From the NCBI GenBank assembly GCA_003176075.1, contig PSRN01000063.1:1-20355 (forward strand): a stretch of DNA of 20,355 bases, read 5' to 3'. Position 1 is the first letter of the stretch; each line of letters begins with the position of its first letter. This document shows, one piece after another, positions 7,751 to 14,904 of this stretch. The position numbers and the translations under genes were made by a program. A model generated the notes under the pieces. The model was not told where the DNA came from and ran no database searches. It saw nothing but the letters and a program-made list of their open reading frames with translations. The DNA comes from Bdellovibrio sp. Lineage in GTDB: Bacteria > Bdellovibrionota > Bdellovibrionia > Bdellovibrionales > Bdellovibrionaceae.

Positions 7751-8108
7751 CGGGACAAGCCTCCCAACAGAGCCCAGCGCCCTAGCCTATAGTCGAGGCC
7801 ATCATTGAGCCCTTGGTCTAGTTTGTGTTCTTCATTTATGAACTCAAGCTATGTGCTGTTTTGCAGCAGACTTGAGCAATTAATGCCGAAAAATTTAGCG
7901 CTTTCCGCAATTTTTGCTCCGATTTCGCTTTTACTTGTCCCTAGGCTTCCACATCAATGTGGAAAACTCTGTGGAAGAGGTTGAAAACTCCTTCTTGAAT
8001 AAGGCTTTGTGGCGAAATTCCACTTGCCAAATAAATTGTCAGCGGAATTCATCAAACTGAGTTATATTGTGACCGTTCTGATCTGATCTGACTTCACCAA
8101 TTCATTTT
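7751..8108. other. Intergenic region upstream of tmRNA
   Basis: These 358 bases hold no credible ORF. They are more AT-rich than the flanking genes and contain a cluster of TGTGGAA/TTCCACA boxes (7947-7978, listed separately). A TTATAT (8062-8067) and a TTGTCA (8036-8041) are spaced 20 bases apart, too far for a standard sigma-70 promoter, so the tmRNA promoter is not assigned. Confidence 0.6.
7947..7978. promoter_or_regulatory. DnaA-box-like cluster
   Basis: TTCCACAT-CA-ATGTGGAA (7947-7964) is a perfect inverted repeat. Its right arm extends to TGTGGAAAA (7958-7966), the complement of TTTTCCACA, which fits the DnaA consensus TTWTNCACA. A third box, TGTGGAAGA (7970-7978), has one mismatch to the consensus. 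All are within 32 bases. The arrangement resembles DnaA-binding clusters, but no dnaA, dnaN, AT-rich unwinding element or other origin gene is near, so an origin is unlikely. Another regulator could use these sites. Confidence 0.4.
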
Positions 8109-8455
8109 GGGGGCGACACGGATTCGACGTGGGTGCTGAAGCATCAGGAGCATTCCGGGGCGCATGTGGACCTCGTTAAAAACATGCAAAATGATAGTTG
8201 CTACAAACAACTTCGCACTTGCAGCTTAATTGACTGCACGCTTTTCAGAGGAATGATATCGGCCTCTGATGAGTGTCACTTTAGATATCTCGGTTCGCAT
8301 TGTTCTCTCCGGGGTGCGAACTTAAATGTAACTGGGGGGAGGGCTGTATGAACTTTGTTTGTGGAGGTCACACAGCTTACTTAAATCACAAACTATGAAT
8401 GTAGGGCCTGACTGTGGATCACTTGCGGACGGGGGTTCAATTCCCCCCGCCTCCA
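8109..8455 (+). ncRNA. ssrA: tmRNA (transfer-messenger RNA)
   Basis: The gene rescues stalled ribosomes by trans-translation. The 5' end GGGGGCGACACGGATTCGAC is the canonical tmRNA start. The 3' end has a T-arm, GGGGG-TTCAATT-CCCCC (8431-8447). The acceptor strand CGCCTCC (8448-8454) pairs with GGGGGCG (8109-8115), including the G3-U pair read by alanyl-tRNA synthetase. Discriminator A is 8455. The next bases are CTT, so CCA is not encoded and must be added enzymatically. The tag frame runs from the resume codon GCT at 8200 to TAA at 8227-8229 and encodes ATNNFALAA, ending in the usual ALAA degron. The length of about 347 bases is normal. The boundary assumes a one-piece tmRNA. Confidence 0.97.
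8200..8229 (+). other. tmRNA tag-peptide reading frame
   Basis: The resume codon GCT follows the UAGU-type determinant at 8195-8199. The codons read A-T-N-N-F-A-L-A-A, then TAA. With the alanine carried on the tmRNA itself, the appended tag would be A-ATNNFALAA. The C-terminal LAA is the part recognised by ClpXP-type proteases in other bacteria. Confidence 0.9.
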
Positions 8456-8466
8456 CTTATTTCAGT

Positions 8467-8530
8467 ATTCGGAATTCTGAATTCGGAATGGGAACCTGAA
8501 GTCGGAATAAGGGGAGGCTGGATTCGGAAT
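8467..8530 (+). repeat. ATTCGGAAT repeats between tmRNA and four-helix-bundle gene
   Basis: ATTCGGAAT occurs at 8467-8475, 8481-8489 and 8522-8530, with a degenerate GTCGGAAT at 8501-8508. They begin 11 bases after the tmRNA 3' end and stop 24 bases before the next start codon. They are not a clean tandem array. They may be a remnant of a mobile unit carrying the downstream gene, or regulatory sites. Confidence 0.6.
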
Positions 8531-8553
8531 GTGTTTTGAATTTGGAGTGGGAG

Positions 8554-8883
8554 ATGAGCAAATTCAGAACATTGGACTTGGCGATTGAGTATTATTCTTT
8601 GATTGAAAGGATCAAATTACCGCACCATCTTCGCGAGCAGATCCCGCGGGCTGCCTCGTCGGTGTCCCTCAATTTGGCTGAGGGAAACGCAAAGCTATCT
8701 TACCTCGATAAGAAGCGAATTTACCAAATTGCGCTTGGTTCGTTCAGGGAGTCACAGACGATTTTGAAACTGGGTCGGGTGGAGGATCGAGAGGTCGAAA
8801 GAGTTGCCGATCACCTCGGCGCTTGTCTGTACAAGTTGACGACCTTTCAAGTACCAAATAAACAGAAATCCCCTTCGCCATAA
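8554..8883 (+). CDS. Four-helix-bundle protein (S23 / TIGR02436 family)
   Basis: The 109-residue product carries the family signature LREQIPRAASSVSLNLAEGNAK, followed by a YLDKKRIYQIALGSFRESQTIL helix. This matches the four-helix-bundle proteins first described as ORFs of 23S rRNA intervening sequences and related to bAvd of diversity-generating retroelements. The length is near the family norm (about 110-130). The start is ATG 8554, with GGAG at 8544-8547 and a 6-base spacer; TTG 8536 is an in-frame alternative. It lies about 100 bases after the tmRNA, behind ATTCGGAAT repeats. No reverse transcriptase or rRNA is nearby, so it is a free-standing member. The molecular role of such copies is unknown. 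Confidence 0.85.
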   Translation: MSKFRTLDLAIEYYSLIERIKLPHHLREQIPRAASSVSLNLAEGNAKLSYLDKKRIYQIALGSFRESQTILKLGRVEDREVERVADHLGACLYKLTTFQVPNKQKSPSP

Positions 8884-9779
8884 ATGGGGGACATGCCGAG
8901 TTTGCGCTTGTTCTATTTTGCCGACGTGGAAATCGACCCGTATTGACCGATGGATAAATGTTGCCGAGCCGGAGGGAGTCATGACCCTTGTCATCAATTT
9001 CTGCCGATTGATTTCTTCGACCCGGGAAAGCCTCTAAACTACTCTTCTCTTACAACCGTTGGCGATTCAGAGAATGATTGTTGCAAAGAAGTGGCCAGTT
9101 CGAGTCTTCGCTGTGATAGATGGACGGGTGAGTTCTCCATTTTCTGGGAAAAGACACATTGGGTTTCTGCTCTATCGATCGTTCTTCAGCAAAAATTAGA
9201 ATGGCCCTTCTGTCGAAGATCCCTTTGCTCATAGTAAAGCACTTGAAAAATTGAACTGCAACAACTCGGGAGCGGCGGTGTTCCCACCGATTTCACGGAG
9301 TGCAGAAGGTTTCAGTTGAACATTGCATCAATCAGCGTTTGAACCAATTCTCTGCCGAACGCCCACGCTCAGATAGGCGTTCGGATTGGCTCCGCCGATG
9401 GCCGCAGCGCCAGTCAAGCGCCGACCGATGGTCGCCAGCCCTTCGGACATGGAAAAGCTCGGAGTGAGCCCCGAAGTCCTAACATGATTCGCTCACCGGC
9501 CCGCTTTGCTCTTCAGCACCTCGCCGGGGATGACTGCGTTCCGCCGGCTGCCGACGGGTTTACCTCCGCACTCGCACTCCCAATGCATTGAGCAGCCGGG
9601 ACGAACTGATTAGGATCAATGATTCGAGCGACCATGTTTCCATTTTCGCATCGATTTGCATTGCAATACAGGAGGACCAAGGGTCGGAAAAAAGATGCCC
9701 GCCTTCCGGTTTTGGTTTCCTTCGAACTATCACTAATACCTAACCTCAAGTGGGCACCGGTGTTGCTTGCTATCAGAGC
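8884..9779. other. About 0.9 kb without a credible gene
   Basis: Several short open frames exist here (for example 8950-9234 + and 9513-9749 -), but none has a ribosome site with a protein-like composition or a recognisable motif. The stretch contains the hairpin at 9355-9384. It separates the tmRNA-proximal gene from the XPB-Bax1 pair and should contain that operon's promoter. Decayed genes are a reasonable explanation. Confidence 0.5.
9355..9384. repeat. Hairpin with 9-bp perfect stem
   Basis: CCGAACGCC (9355-9363) and GGCGTTCGG (9376-9384) pair perfectly around 12 bases. CCAAT and ATTGG outside the stem extend the symmetry imperfectly. No T-run follows, so it is not an obvious terminator. 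It is the clearest structured element in the gene-poor 0.9 kb. Confidence 0.5.
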
Positions 9780-11174
9780 ATGCGACTTAGGTTCGACCGA
9801 GGTACATTGCTTTTGGATCAGACGGTGGAAAGTTCGGCACTATCTTGCATTCCCGAGTTGAGGTGGGACGCCCGGGTCTCGGCCTATCGGGCGCCGGCTT
9901 ACCGATTGGCGAGCTTAAGTAATCACCTCGGAAAGGGGGGCTATCAGGTGGCCACGCCCGCATTTCGAGAGTGGAAAGCATCGCAGGTGCTGACAGAGTC
10001 CTCTAAGAATTTCGACTTGCGTCCCTATCAGGAAGCAGCGCTTTCAGGGTGGGAAATTGCTGGCCGACGGGGTGTTGTCGTGCTTCCAACGGGGGCTGGA
10101 AAAACGCACTTGGCAATGGCCGCCATTCAGCGGGCCCAGACATCAACGCTCATACTGGTACCGACGCGAGTGCTTTTAGAGCAATGGCTGAAGCACTTGG
10201 AAGGAACTTGTCTGGGTCCAATTGGAATTCTAGGAGACGGATCCCGGAAGGTCGAGGCCATCACGGTTTCGACGTTTGAAAGTGCCTACCTCAACATGAG
10301 TTGGCTTGGGGATCGCTTTGAGTTTCTGATTGTTGATGAGGTTCATCATTTCGGTCGTGGTCTGCGAGATGAGGCTCTTGAAATGTCAATGGCGCAATTG
10401 CGTCTGGGGCTGACGGCCACGGCGCCAGGCGAAGGTACTTGGCGTGAGCGGGTGGAGAATTTAGTAGGCTCAATCGTTTATGAAATCGGCATCAATGCCC
10501 TTCGTGGCGAACATTTGTCGGATTTTCAGTTGATTCGCGTGCCAATCGAACTGACTCCCCTCGAGCGCGCCCTTTACCAGGCACATATGGATTGCTTCAG
10601 CCGCGTTCGCGATGCGTGGGCCGCAAAGCTGCCACGGGCGTTACTCACGCAGACGATTCCGCAGGGATCGTGGCAACAGTTCGTGGCGTACGCTTCGCGC
10701 AGTTCCGCCGGCAAAGATGGATTGCGTGCTTGGACGCTGGCGCAAAAGCTTCTTGTATTTACCGAGAACAAGAGGATTGCGCTTCAACGCATCCTGAAAC
10801 AACATCGCTGTGATCGAACACTCATCTTTACGGCGGATACCGCCACGACTTACGAAATCGCGCGCGAACACCTGATAATGCCCATTACCGCTGAGATTGG
10901 TAGGCAGGAGAGAGACCAATCAACGGCTTGGTTCTGTTCCGGAGTAATAAAGGCCTTGGTATCGTGTCAGGTATTGAACGAGGGTTATGATGTACCTGCT
11001 GCGAATGTGGCAGTCATCCTTGGCGGACGGCGTGGAGCACGCGAACATGTGCAACGAATCGGTCGCGTTTTGCGTTGGAAAGGCGGCGCGAGTGCTCGAA
11101 TCTACGAGCTTGTCTGCAATCGGACGATAGAATCAAAGCAGGCGAAACGAAGGGGAGCGGCGCTTGATAGCTGA
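9780..11174 (+). CDS. XPB/Rad25-type SF2 DNA helicase
   Basis: The 464-residue product has the XPB layout seen in archaea and bacteria. A short N-terminal damage-recognition-like domain (starting MRLRFDRGTLLLDQ) is followed by the Q-region LRPYQEAAL (80-88), Walker A LPTGAGKT (102-109), and the Walker B box DEVH (186-189). TATAP (212-216) and motif VI QRIGRVLR (425-432) follow. XPB unwinds 3'-5' around DNA lesions. I choose ATG 9780 because the family-like N terminus begins there; GTG 9750 adds only ten atypical residues. The next gene overlaps it by 11 bases and encodes the Bax1 nuclease partner, which strongly supports the XPB call over a generic helicase. Repair is the likely role; antiviral use is conceivable but unsupported. 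Confidence 0.92.
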   Translation: MRLRFDRGTLLLDQTVESSALSCIPELRWDARVSAYRAPAYRLASLSNHLGKGGYQVATPAFREWKASQVLTESSKNFDLRPYQEAALSGWEIAGRRGVVVLPTGAGKTHLAMAAIQRAQTSTLILVPTRVLLEQWLKHLEGTCLGPIGILGDGSRKVEAITVSTFESAYLNMSWLGDRFEFLIVDEVHHFGRGLRDEALEMSMAQLRLGLTATAPGEGTWRERVENLVGSIVYEIGINALRGEHLSDFQLIRVPIELTPLERALYQAHMDCFSRVRDAWAAKLPRALLTQTIPQGSWQQFVAYASRSSAGKDGLRAWTLAQKLLVFTENKRIALQRILKQHRCDRTLIFTADTATTYEIAREHLIMPITAEIGRQERDQSTAWFCSGVIKALVSCQVLNEGYDVPAANVAVILGGRRGAREHVQRIGRVLRWKGGASARIYELVCNRTIESKQAKRRGAALDS

Positions 11175-12378
11175 ATCAGTTTTGAGTCAGAACCTTTGCG
11201 GAGATTTGATTCGCCCACAATTTCTTGGTCCGGAGGATCTATCATGGCTTGAAAGTCTGCGGGACGAATTCATGCGATTTGAAGGACGCCCCAGGCGGGA
11301 ACTCCTAGCACGAGCCAAGGAACCTTGGCTTTTCAAGGCTCCTGAGGTCAAACTCAAACTTGCCGTTGCTGTTATGCTGAAGCGGGCGACCACACAGGAC
11401 ATCGATATCAATCGGGCGCGGCACCTACGCGGAGAACTTTTCCGTATGGGCGCCTCGGAACTATCCAGAGAAGCAGCATTGGAAAAAGTCGCATTGAAGG
11501 AAGGCCTATCAATCGAGCAGCTCTTACGCGATTTGTTCTCGGACCTGAAGGACGAACGACGGTTGGAAGATACCAGTTGGCGAGACCTACAAGCCCATAC
11601 GTTAGCACTTGACTGCAACCTGCTCCTGACCAAAGCATTTCTCGCCCGCGCGCGCGAGGTTTCACTGAAGATCTTGGGAAACTGCCGAGCCATAATCCGC
11701 CATGCTAAATTTCGCGGACTAATTTGTGTGGTGGAAAAGCTGGAATCGAAAGAAGAGTTGCTTCACCTCAACATCTCTGGTCCTTTCGCGATCTTCCGCC
11801 ATACGCAGGTCTATGGAAAGAGACTCGGTGAATTGCCCCGTCTTCTAAAGAACTGCCATCGTTTTGAACTGGAAGCTCGGGTTGTCGTACGCGATCGAGA
11901 AAGGACTTTCAGGCTCGGATCTGAAGCGCCCTTGCCATGCGCCTCGACCATCAAGAAATTCGACAGTCAACTTGAACGCCGTTTCGCACGGGAATTTGGC
12001 AAGGCAACCTCAGACTGGGATCTGATCCGTGAGCCCGAGCCGCTGGAACTCGAGGGGCGATGGCTGTTTCCCGATTTCGAAATTCGCCACCGCCACTTGC
12101 CAGAGCGTCGATGGCTGCTGGAAATTGCCGGATTTTGGCATCCAGAATATATTAAGACTAAGGTTATCGCTTATCGTGAAGCGGCACGGGTCTTTCCTGA
12201 TCTTAAGATCATTCTCTGCGTAGATCGCAAAAGCTTCTGTGGACAAGAGGACTCGCTCACGGTTTCGAAAGCTGGAGAAGTCATTGAATTCACGGGTCGG
12301 TTAGATCCCAAGCAGGTCCTGATGGTGATTGAAAGAAGAAGAAACGGCGATATGGGGCTCGGCCGCTCTCAAAACTGA
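11164..12378 (+). CDS. Bax1 (DUF790) XPB-associated nuclease
   Basis: The 404-residue product is the DUF790/Bax1 type, the structure-specific endonuclease that binds archaeal XPB and couples unwinding to incision. The N-terminal half is an alpha-helical domain (EDLSWLESLRDEF, GRPRRELLARAKE). The C-terminal half carries a PD-(D/E)xK-like core: KKFDSQLERRFAREF (265-279), LFPDFEI (301-307, likely metal Asp 304), then LLEIAGFWHPEYIKTKV (318-334) with Glu 320. LEIxGFW is characteristic of the family, with Ala/Val where the classic motif has Lys. TTG 11164 is the start, with AGGGGAG at 11151-11157 inside the helicase gene and a 6-base spacer. The two frames overlap by 11 bases, implying translational coupling. 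The following 186 bases to 12564 contain no gene. Confidence 0.9.
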   Translation: MIAESVLSQNLCGDLIRPQFLGPEDLSWLESLRDEFMRFEGRPRRELLARAKEPWLFKAPEVKLKLAVAVMLKRATTQDIDINRARHLRGELFRMGASELSREAALEKVALKEGLSIEQLLRDLFSDLKDERRLEDTSWRDLQAHTLALDCNLLLTKAFLARAREVSLKILGNCRAIIRHAKFRGLICVVEKLESKEELLHLNISGPFAIFRHTQVYGKRLGELPRLLKNCHRFELEARVVVRDRERTFRLGSEAPLPCASTIKKFDSQLERRFAREFGKATSDWDLIREPEPLELEGRWLFPDFEIRHRHLPERRWLLEIAGFWHPEYIKTKVIAYREAARVFPDLKIILCVDRKSFCGQEDSLTVSKAGEVIEFTGRLDPKQVLMVIERRRNGDMGLGRSQN

Positions 12379-12564
12379 GCAACCGTGTTTGACGAGGGCC
12401 GCGCCAACATCCCAGATCTCGGTCTTGCCACCTGACTCATATTGATACGGCATGAAAAGCAGCATTCATCTTTCAAAATGTTACTTTCCGCGGAGCTCCA
12501 AAATTCAAATTTGCTCTTGAGTAACTCTTTTCTCAACTTGAGGAGCTCGAAAAAATAATACACT

Positions 12565-12867
12565 TTACGCGGATTCGAGCTTAACTTCATATTTGAAGCC
12601 TTCTTTTGCAAGTGAGTCCCGTATTGCAAGTTCAATAAGTCCCACCTGCGGCAGGCCCAACTTCTTAGCAATCCATGCAGCTCTAGTCGGAGTAGGAATT
12701 CGGCGTCCCTTTTCGAGGTCATTGAGATTTTGAACGGACAAGCCAATTCTCTTAGCGAAGGCCGTCTGAGTCATCTCTTCACCTTCACGCCAGGCGCGGA
12801 GCAAGCCACCAAAGGTGAGAGGCCCATACTGCTTCTCAAGCTTTTCGAAATAAGATTTAGTAGGCAT
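12565..12867 (-). CDS. XRE-family antitoxin
   Basis: The 100-residue product has an HTH_3/XRE helix-turn-helix at about residues 30-70 (MTQTAFAKRIGLSVQNLNDLEKG). Such proteins neutralise the cognate toxin and repress their own promoter. The start ATG 12867 overlaps the toxin gene by 11 bases, and GGAGGT sits 8 bases upstream within the toxin reading frame, so translation is probably coupled. The toxin-first order is that of higBA-type modules. The likely operator is the palindrome at 13150-13170. The C-terminal tail (IRDSLAKEGFKYEVKLESA) is the probable toxin-contacting or dimerising part, by inference. Confidence 0.88.
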   Translation of the reverse strand: MPTKSYFEKLEKQYGPLTFGGLLRAWREGEEMTQTAFAKRIGLSVQNLNDLEKGRRIPTPTRAAWIAKKLGLPQVGLIELAIRDSLAKEGFKYEVKLESA

Positions 12868-13138
12868 GTTTGTGTACCTCCAATAGCTCGATGTGGACGC
12901 GATCTTGGATCACATGATAAATCAGCCGATAGGCCCTATTCATTCGCACCGATCGCTGACCCCTGCGCTCACCCTTTAAAGGCTCGTCGTGAAAGCCGGG
13001 AGACTTCGTCACTTCCGCGAGACCATTACTCTCGACCAAGAAGATCCAAAAGATAACCTTCTTTCTAATAAAGTCGGGAACTCTGCCGAGCTCCTTTTCA
13101 AAGGCCTTGCTACGGGATACTTTGGTGCGAACGTCCAT
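12857..13138 (-). CDS. RelE/HigB-superfamily mRNA interferase toxin
   Basis: The 93-residue product has the RelE/ParE-fold pattern. It has an N-terminal strand and two helices (SRSKAFEKELGRVPDFIRKKVIFWIFLV), then EPLKGERRGQRSVRMNRAYRLIYHV and IELLEVHKHAY. The Arg-rich RSVRMNRAYR strand and the C-terminal His/Tyr (HKHAY) fit RelE/YoeB-like ribosome-dependent RNases. It precedes the XRE antitoxin and overlaps it by 11 bases, the arrangement of toxin-first type II systems. No good Shine-Dalgarno site precedes ATG 13138, and the putative -10 lies only about 10 bases away, so a very short leader or leaderless start is possible. The exact subfamily is not certain. Confidence 0.85.
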   Translation of the reverse strand: MDVRTKVSRSKAFEKELGRVPDFIRKKVIFWIFLVESNGLAEVTKSPGFHDEPLKGERRGQRSVRMNRAYRLIYHVIQDRVHIELLEVHKHAY

Positions 13139-13149
13139 CCAGTCAGTAT

Positions 13150-13170
13150 ATTACTTCAATTTGAAGTAAT
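13150..13170 (-). promoter_or_regulatory. Perfect palindromic operator over the toxin-antitoxin promoter
   Basis: ATTACTTCAA-T-TTGAAGTAAT is a perfect 10-bp inverted repeat with a one-base centre, 12 bases upstream of the toxin start. On the minus strand a possible promoter is TTCCAA, 17 bases, TAATAT, with the palindrome filling the spacer and overlapping the -10. That is the expected place for autorepression by the XRE antitoxin. The palindrome is seen directly; the binding and the promoter are inferred. Confidence 0.7.
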
Positions 13171-13563
13171 TTGGAAGATCCTTTTTGGGGCGGTCACCCT
13201 TATGCGCGACGGATATCCTGACTGGCTATTGCTCAAAAAGGATGATGTCTGGACCGGCGAATCCTTCGGCGGTCTGTGCGCACCTGGGCGCTCGATGACC
13301 GAACCGGCGATAATTTCTTCGTACGGCACAGGCGCCAGGCCCTTGGTCAAAACGCCCTCGAACTTTGGATACGCAATTGGGGCGGTGGCGGGTGCGGGCT
13401 GCCCGGGAACCGCGCCGATTTACTTGGAAAATCCCATTTAAAGATGGCGGCTTCGAGAACATTCAGTCGGCAACCGAAGAGGTCCTCAGATTTTCTGACA
13501 AGACCCCTTGCTCGCCAAGTCGGGTTGAGCGTGGGCGGCGAAGCCGCCACGGGTGTTTTCGTG
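13171..13563. other. Region without a confident gene
   Basis: These 393 bases lie between the toxin-antitoxin promoter and the Gln-rich protein gene. A minus-strand frame from about 13430 to 13156 reads like a Pro/Ala-rich protein (PATAPIAYPKFEGVLTKGLA), but an upstream TAA limits it and it has no good start, so it may be a gene remnant. The right end contains copy 2 of the 27-base palindromic repeat. Confidence 0.45.
13527..13553. repeat. 27-base palindromic dispersed repeat, copy 2
   Basis: This is identical over 27 bases to 559-585, with the same GGCGGC-GAA-GCCGCC core. Here it is intergenic, starting 10 bases past the stop codon of the Gln-rich protein gene on the minus strand. No T-run follows, so it is not a plain intrinsic terminator. 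The position suits a REP-like element that stabilises or terminates transcripts. Confidence 0.75.
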
Positions 13564-14904
13564 TTACGGTGTCGATGATTTCTGCTTTGTGTTCTTCACC
13601 TGCTCATCAATGAAAGAAGCGAGCGATTTGACCTGGGAGGTGATCTCTTCATCCGACATTTTTTCGATCTGTTTCAGAAACTCGTACCTGACCAGATCCC
13701 AAGTGGTCGGAGTAGATGGGGCCGAACTATCCGTTGTTCGCTGGGTGCCGCCAACCTCTGGCCCCAACAGAGCCAAAGAAATTTCTAAAGCATTTTCGGA
13801 AATTCTTGTCGCAAGCTTGATCTCGCCCATTTTGAGTCTGGTTTTTACTGTTGCGGTCAAAAAGCCGTTCTTCAAAGATTCCGAGTCACCTTCCAGCAGA
13901 GAAGACATGCAGGACTCGTCGGACCGTCGACAAATATTGGTTTGAAGTTCGATTTCTTCATTTTTGATGAATTGATCCGGGTATAATTGATTCGCCTTTT
14001 CCTTCGCGTCCATGATCGCATCCTGGATACTCTTTCGGAAGGACGGCAAGCGCGGCGCAAGAGTTTCAATCCAGGTGTCAAAATTGGTAGAGGTCAAGAT
14101 GGACAGTTCAAGGACGCAAGACAAACCAGAGACCGGGTCTTCAGCCAGTTCGGGGGCCATTATTTGTGCCGATCCGCATTTGGACTTGAGTTGATCAACG
14201 ACCTCTTCTTTTCGTTTACCTTCATCCAAAAACTTTTTTTCGAAATGCTGTTTGAGGAAATGAAAACTGTTGGTGTCAATAGAGGCTTTCAATCCAATTT
14301 CATCCTGCGAGCGGTTCGAATTCACGCTTGCTTCAGAGAAATAGACCGCGGTGTTTAGGCTCTTAAACAACGGCGATTTGGCGATAAATCGAACCGCAAG
14401 ATTTCTGCTGATCAGATTTTCGTTATACCATCCTTCTTTCTGAATTTTTTCAATTTCGAATTTGCTGAGATTGTCGACCTGAAGTCGGCGAACTTCTGAT
14501 GCGATTTTGGCAAGATTGGCATTGATCTTCTGTTCATTGACTGGATCAGTCTTCATCTGTTCCATCAGGTTTTGAACTTCACCTTTGCTGTACCAGCTTT
14601 CGGGTATTCCCTCTTGCGCTTGCCCTAGCTGTTGTACTTGCTGCTGCTCTTGCTCTTGCTCTTGCTCTTGCTCTTGCTGTTGCTGTTGCTGTTGTTGTTG
14701 CTGCTGCTGTTGCGCTTGCTCTTGTTGCTGCTTCTGTTGCTGTTGCTCTTGTGTCTTGTTTGCCTGATCGCTCAATTCAGGGGCCTGCTCGTTGGCATTC
14801 ACCCGTTCATAACTAACCAGGTTTGCAAAAAAAGCTACCGCGACGGCCAAAGCCGATTTCGGGAGCCATTTCAAAGCCGACTCCAATTTTTTTCGATTTG
14901 CCAT
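13564..14904 (-). CDS. Secreted protein with long Gln/Glu repeat tract, unknown function
   Basis: The 446-residue product has a signal peptide (SALAVAVAFFANLVSYERVNA-NE, cleavage near residue 37). A Gln-rich tract with EQ repeats follows at about 52-97, then a roughly 340-residue helical, Lys/Glu-rich domain with four Cys and no motif I can assign. The start is ATG 14904, preceded by AAGGAG with a 7-base spacer; TTG 14934 lacks one. It lies 155 bases downstream of the topoisomerase-RecQ gene on the same strand. A weak promoter (TTGACT, 17 bases, TAGGAC) can be drawn in the gap. The Gln/Glu tract could be an extended or coiled-coil linker in the periplasm. The composition differs clearly from the neighbouring genes. 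I do not recognise the family. Confidence 0.85.
   Translation of the reverse strand: MANRKKLESALKWLPKSALAVAVAFFANLVSYERVNANEQAPELSDQANKTQEQQQQKQQQEQAQQQQQQQQQQQQQEQEQEQEQEQQQVQQLGQAQEGIPESWYSKGEVQNLMEQMKTDPVNEQKINANLAKIASEVRRLQVDNLSKFEIEKIQKEGWYNENLISRNLAVRFIAKSPLFKSLNTAVYFSEASVNSNRSQDEIGLKASIDTNSFHFLKQHFEKKFLDEGKRKEEVVDQLKSKCGSAQIMAPELAEDPVSGLSCVLELSILTSTNFDTWIETLAPRLPSFRKSIQDAIMDAKEKANQLYPDQFIKNEEIELQTNICRRSDESCMSSLLEGDSESLKNGFLTATVKTRLKMGEIKLATRISENALEISLALLGPEVGGTQRTTDSSAPSTPTTWDLVRYEFLKQIEKMSDEEITSQVKSLASFIDEQVKNTKQKSSTP
14614..14751 (-). repeat. CAG/CAA and CAAGAG tandem repeat tract
   Basis: On the plus strand, five perfect CTCTTG hexamers (14647-14676) are followed by CTGTTG and TTG/CTG triplets. 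On the coding strand these read as (EQ)n and poly-Gln. Units of 3 and 6 bases keep the frame, so length changes would alter the protein tract without truncating it. The mix of CAA and CAG codons lowers the slippage rate in the Gln part; the hexamer part is pure. Confidence 0.9.

Noticed and set aside
8456..13170. A complete integrative element with att sites at ssrA
   Set aside because: No integrase gene is present and I found no duplicate of the tmRNA 3' end downstream in the window, so only the location suggests insertion.
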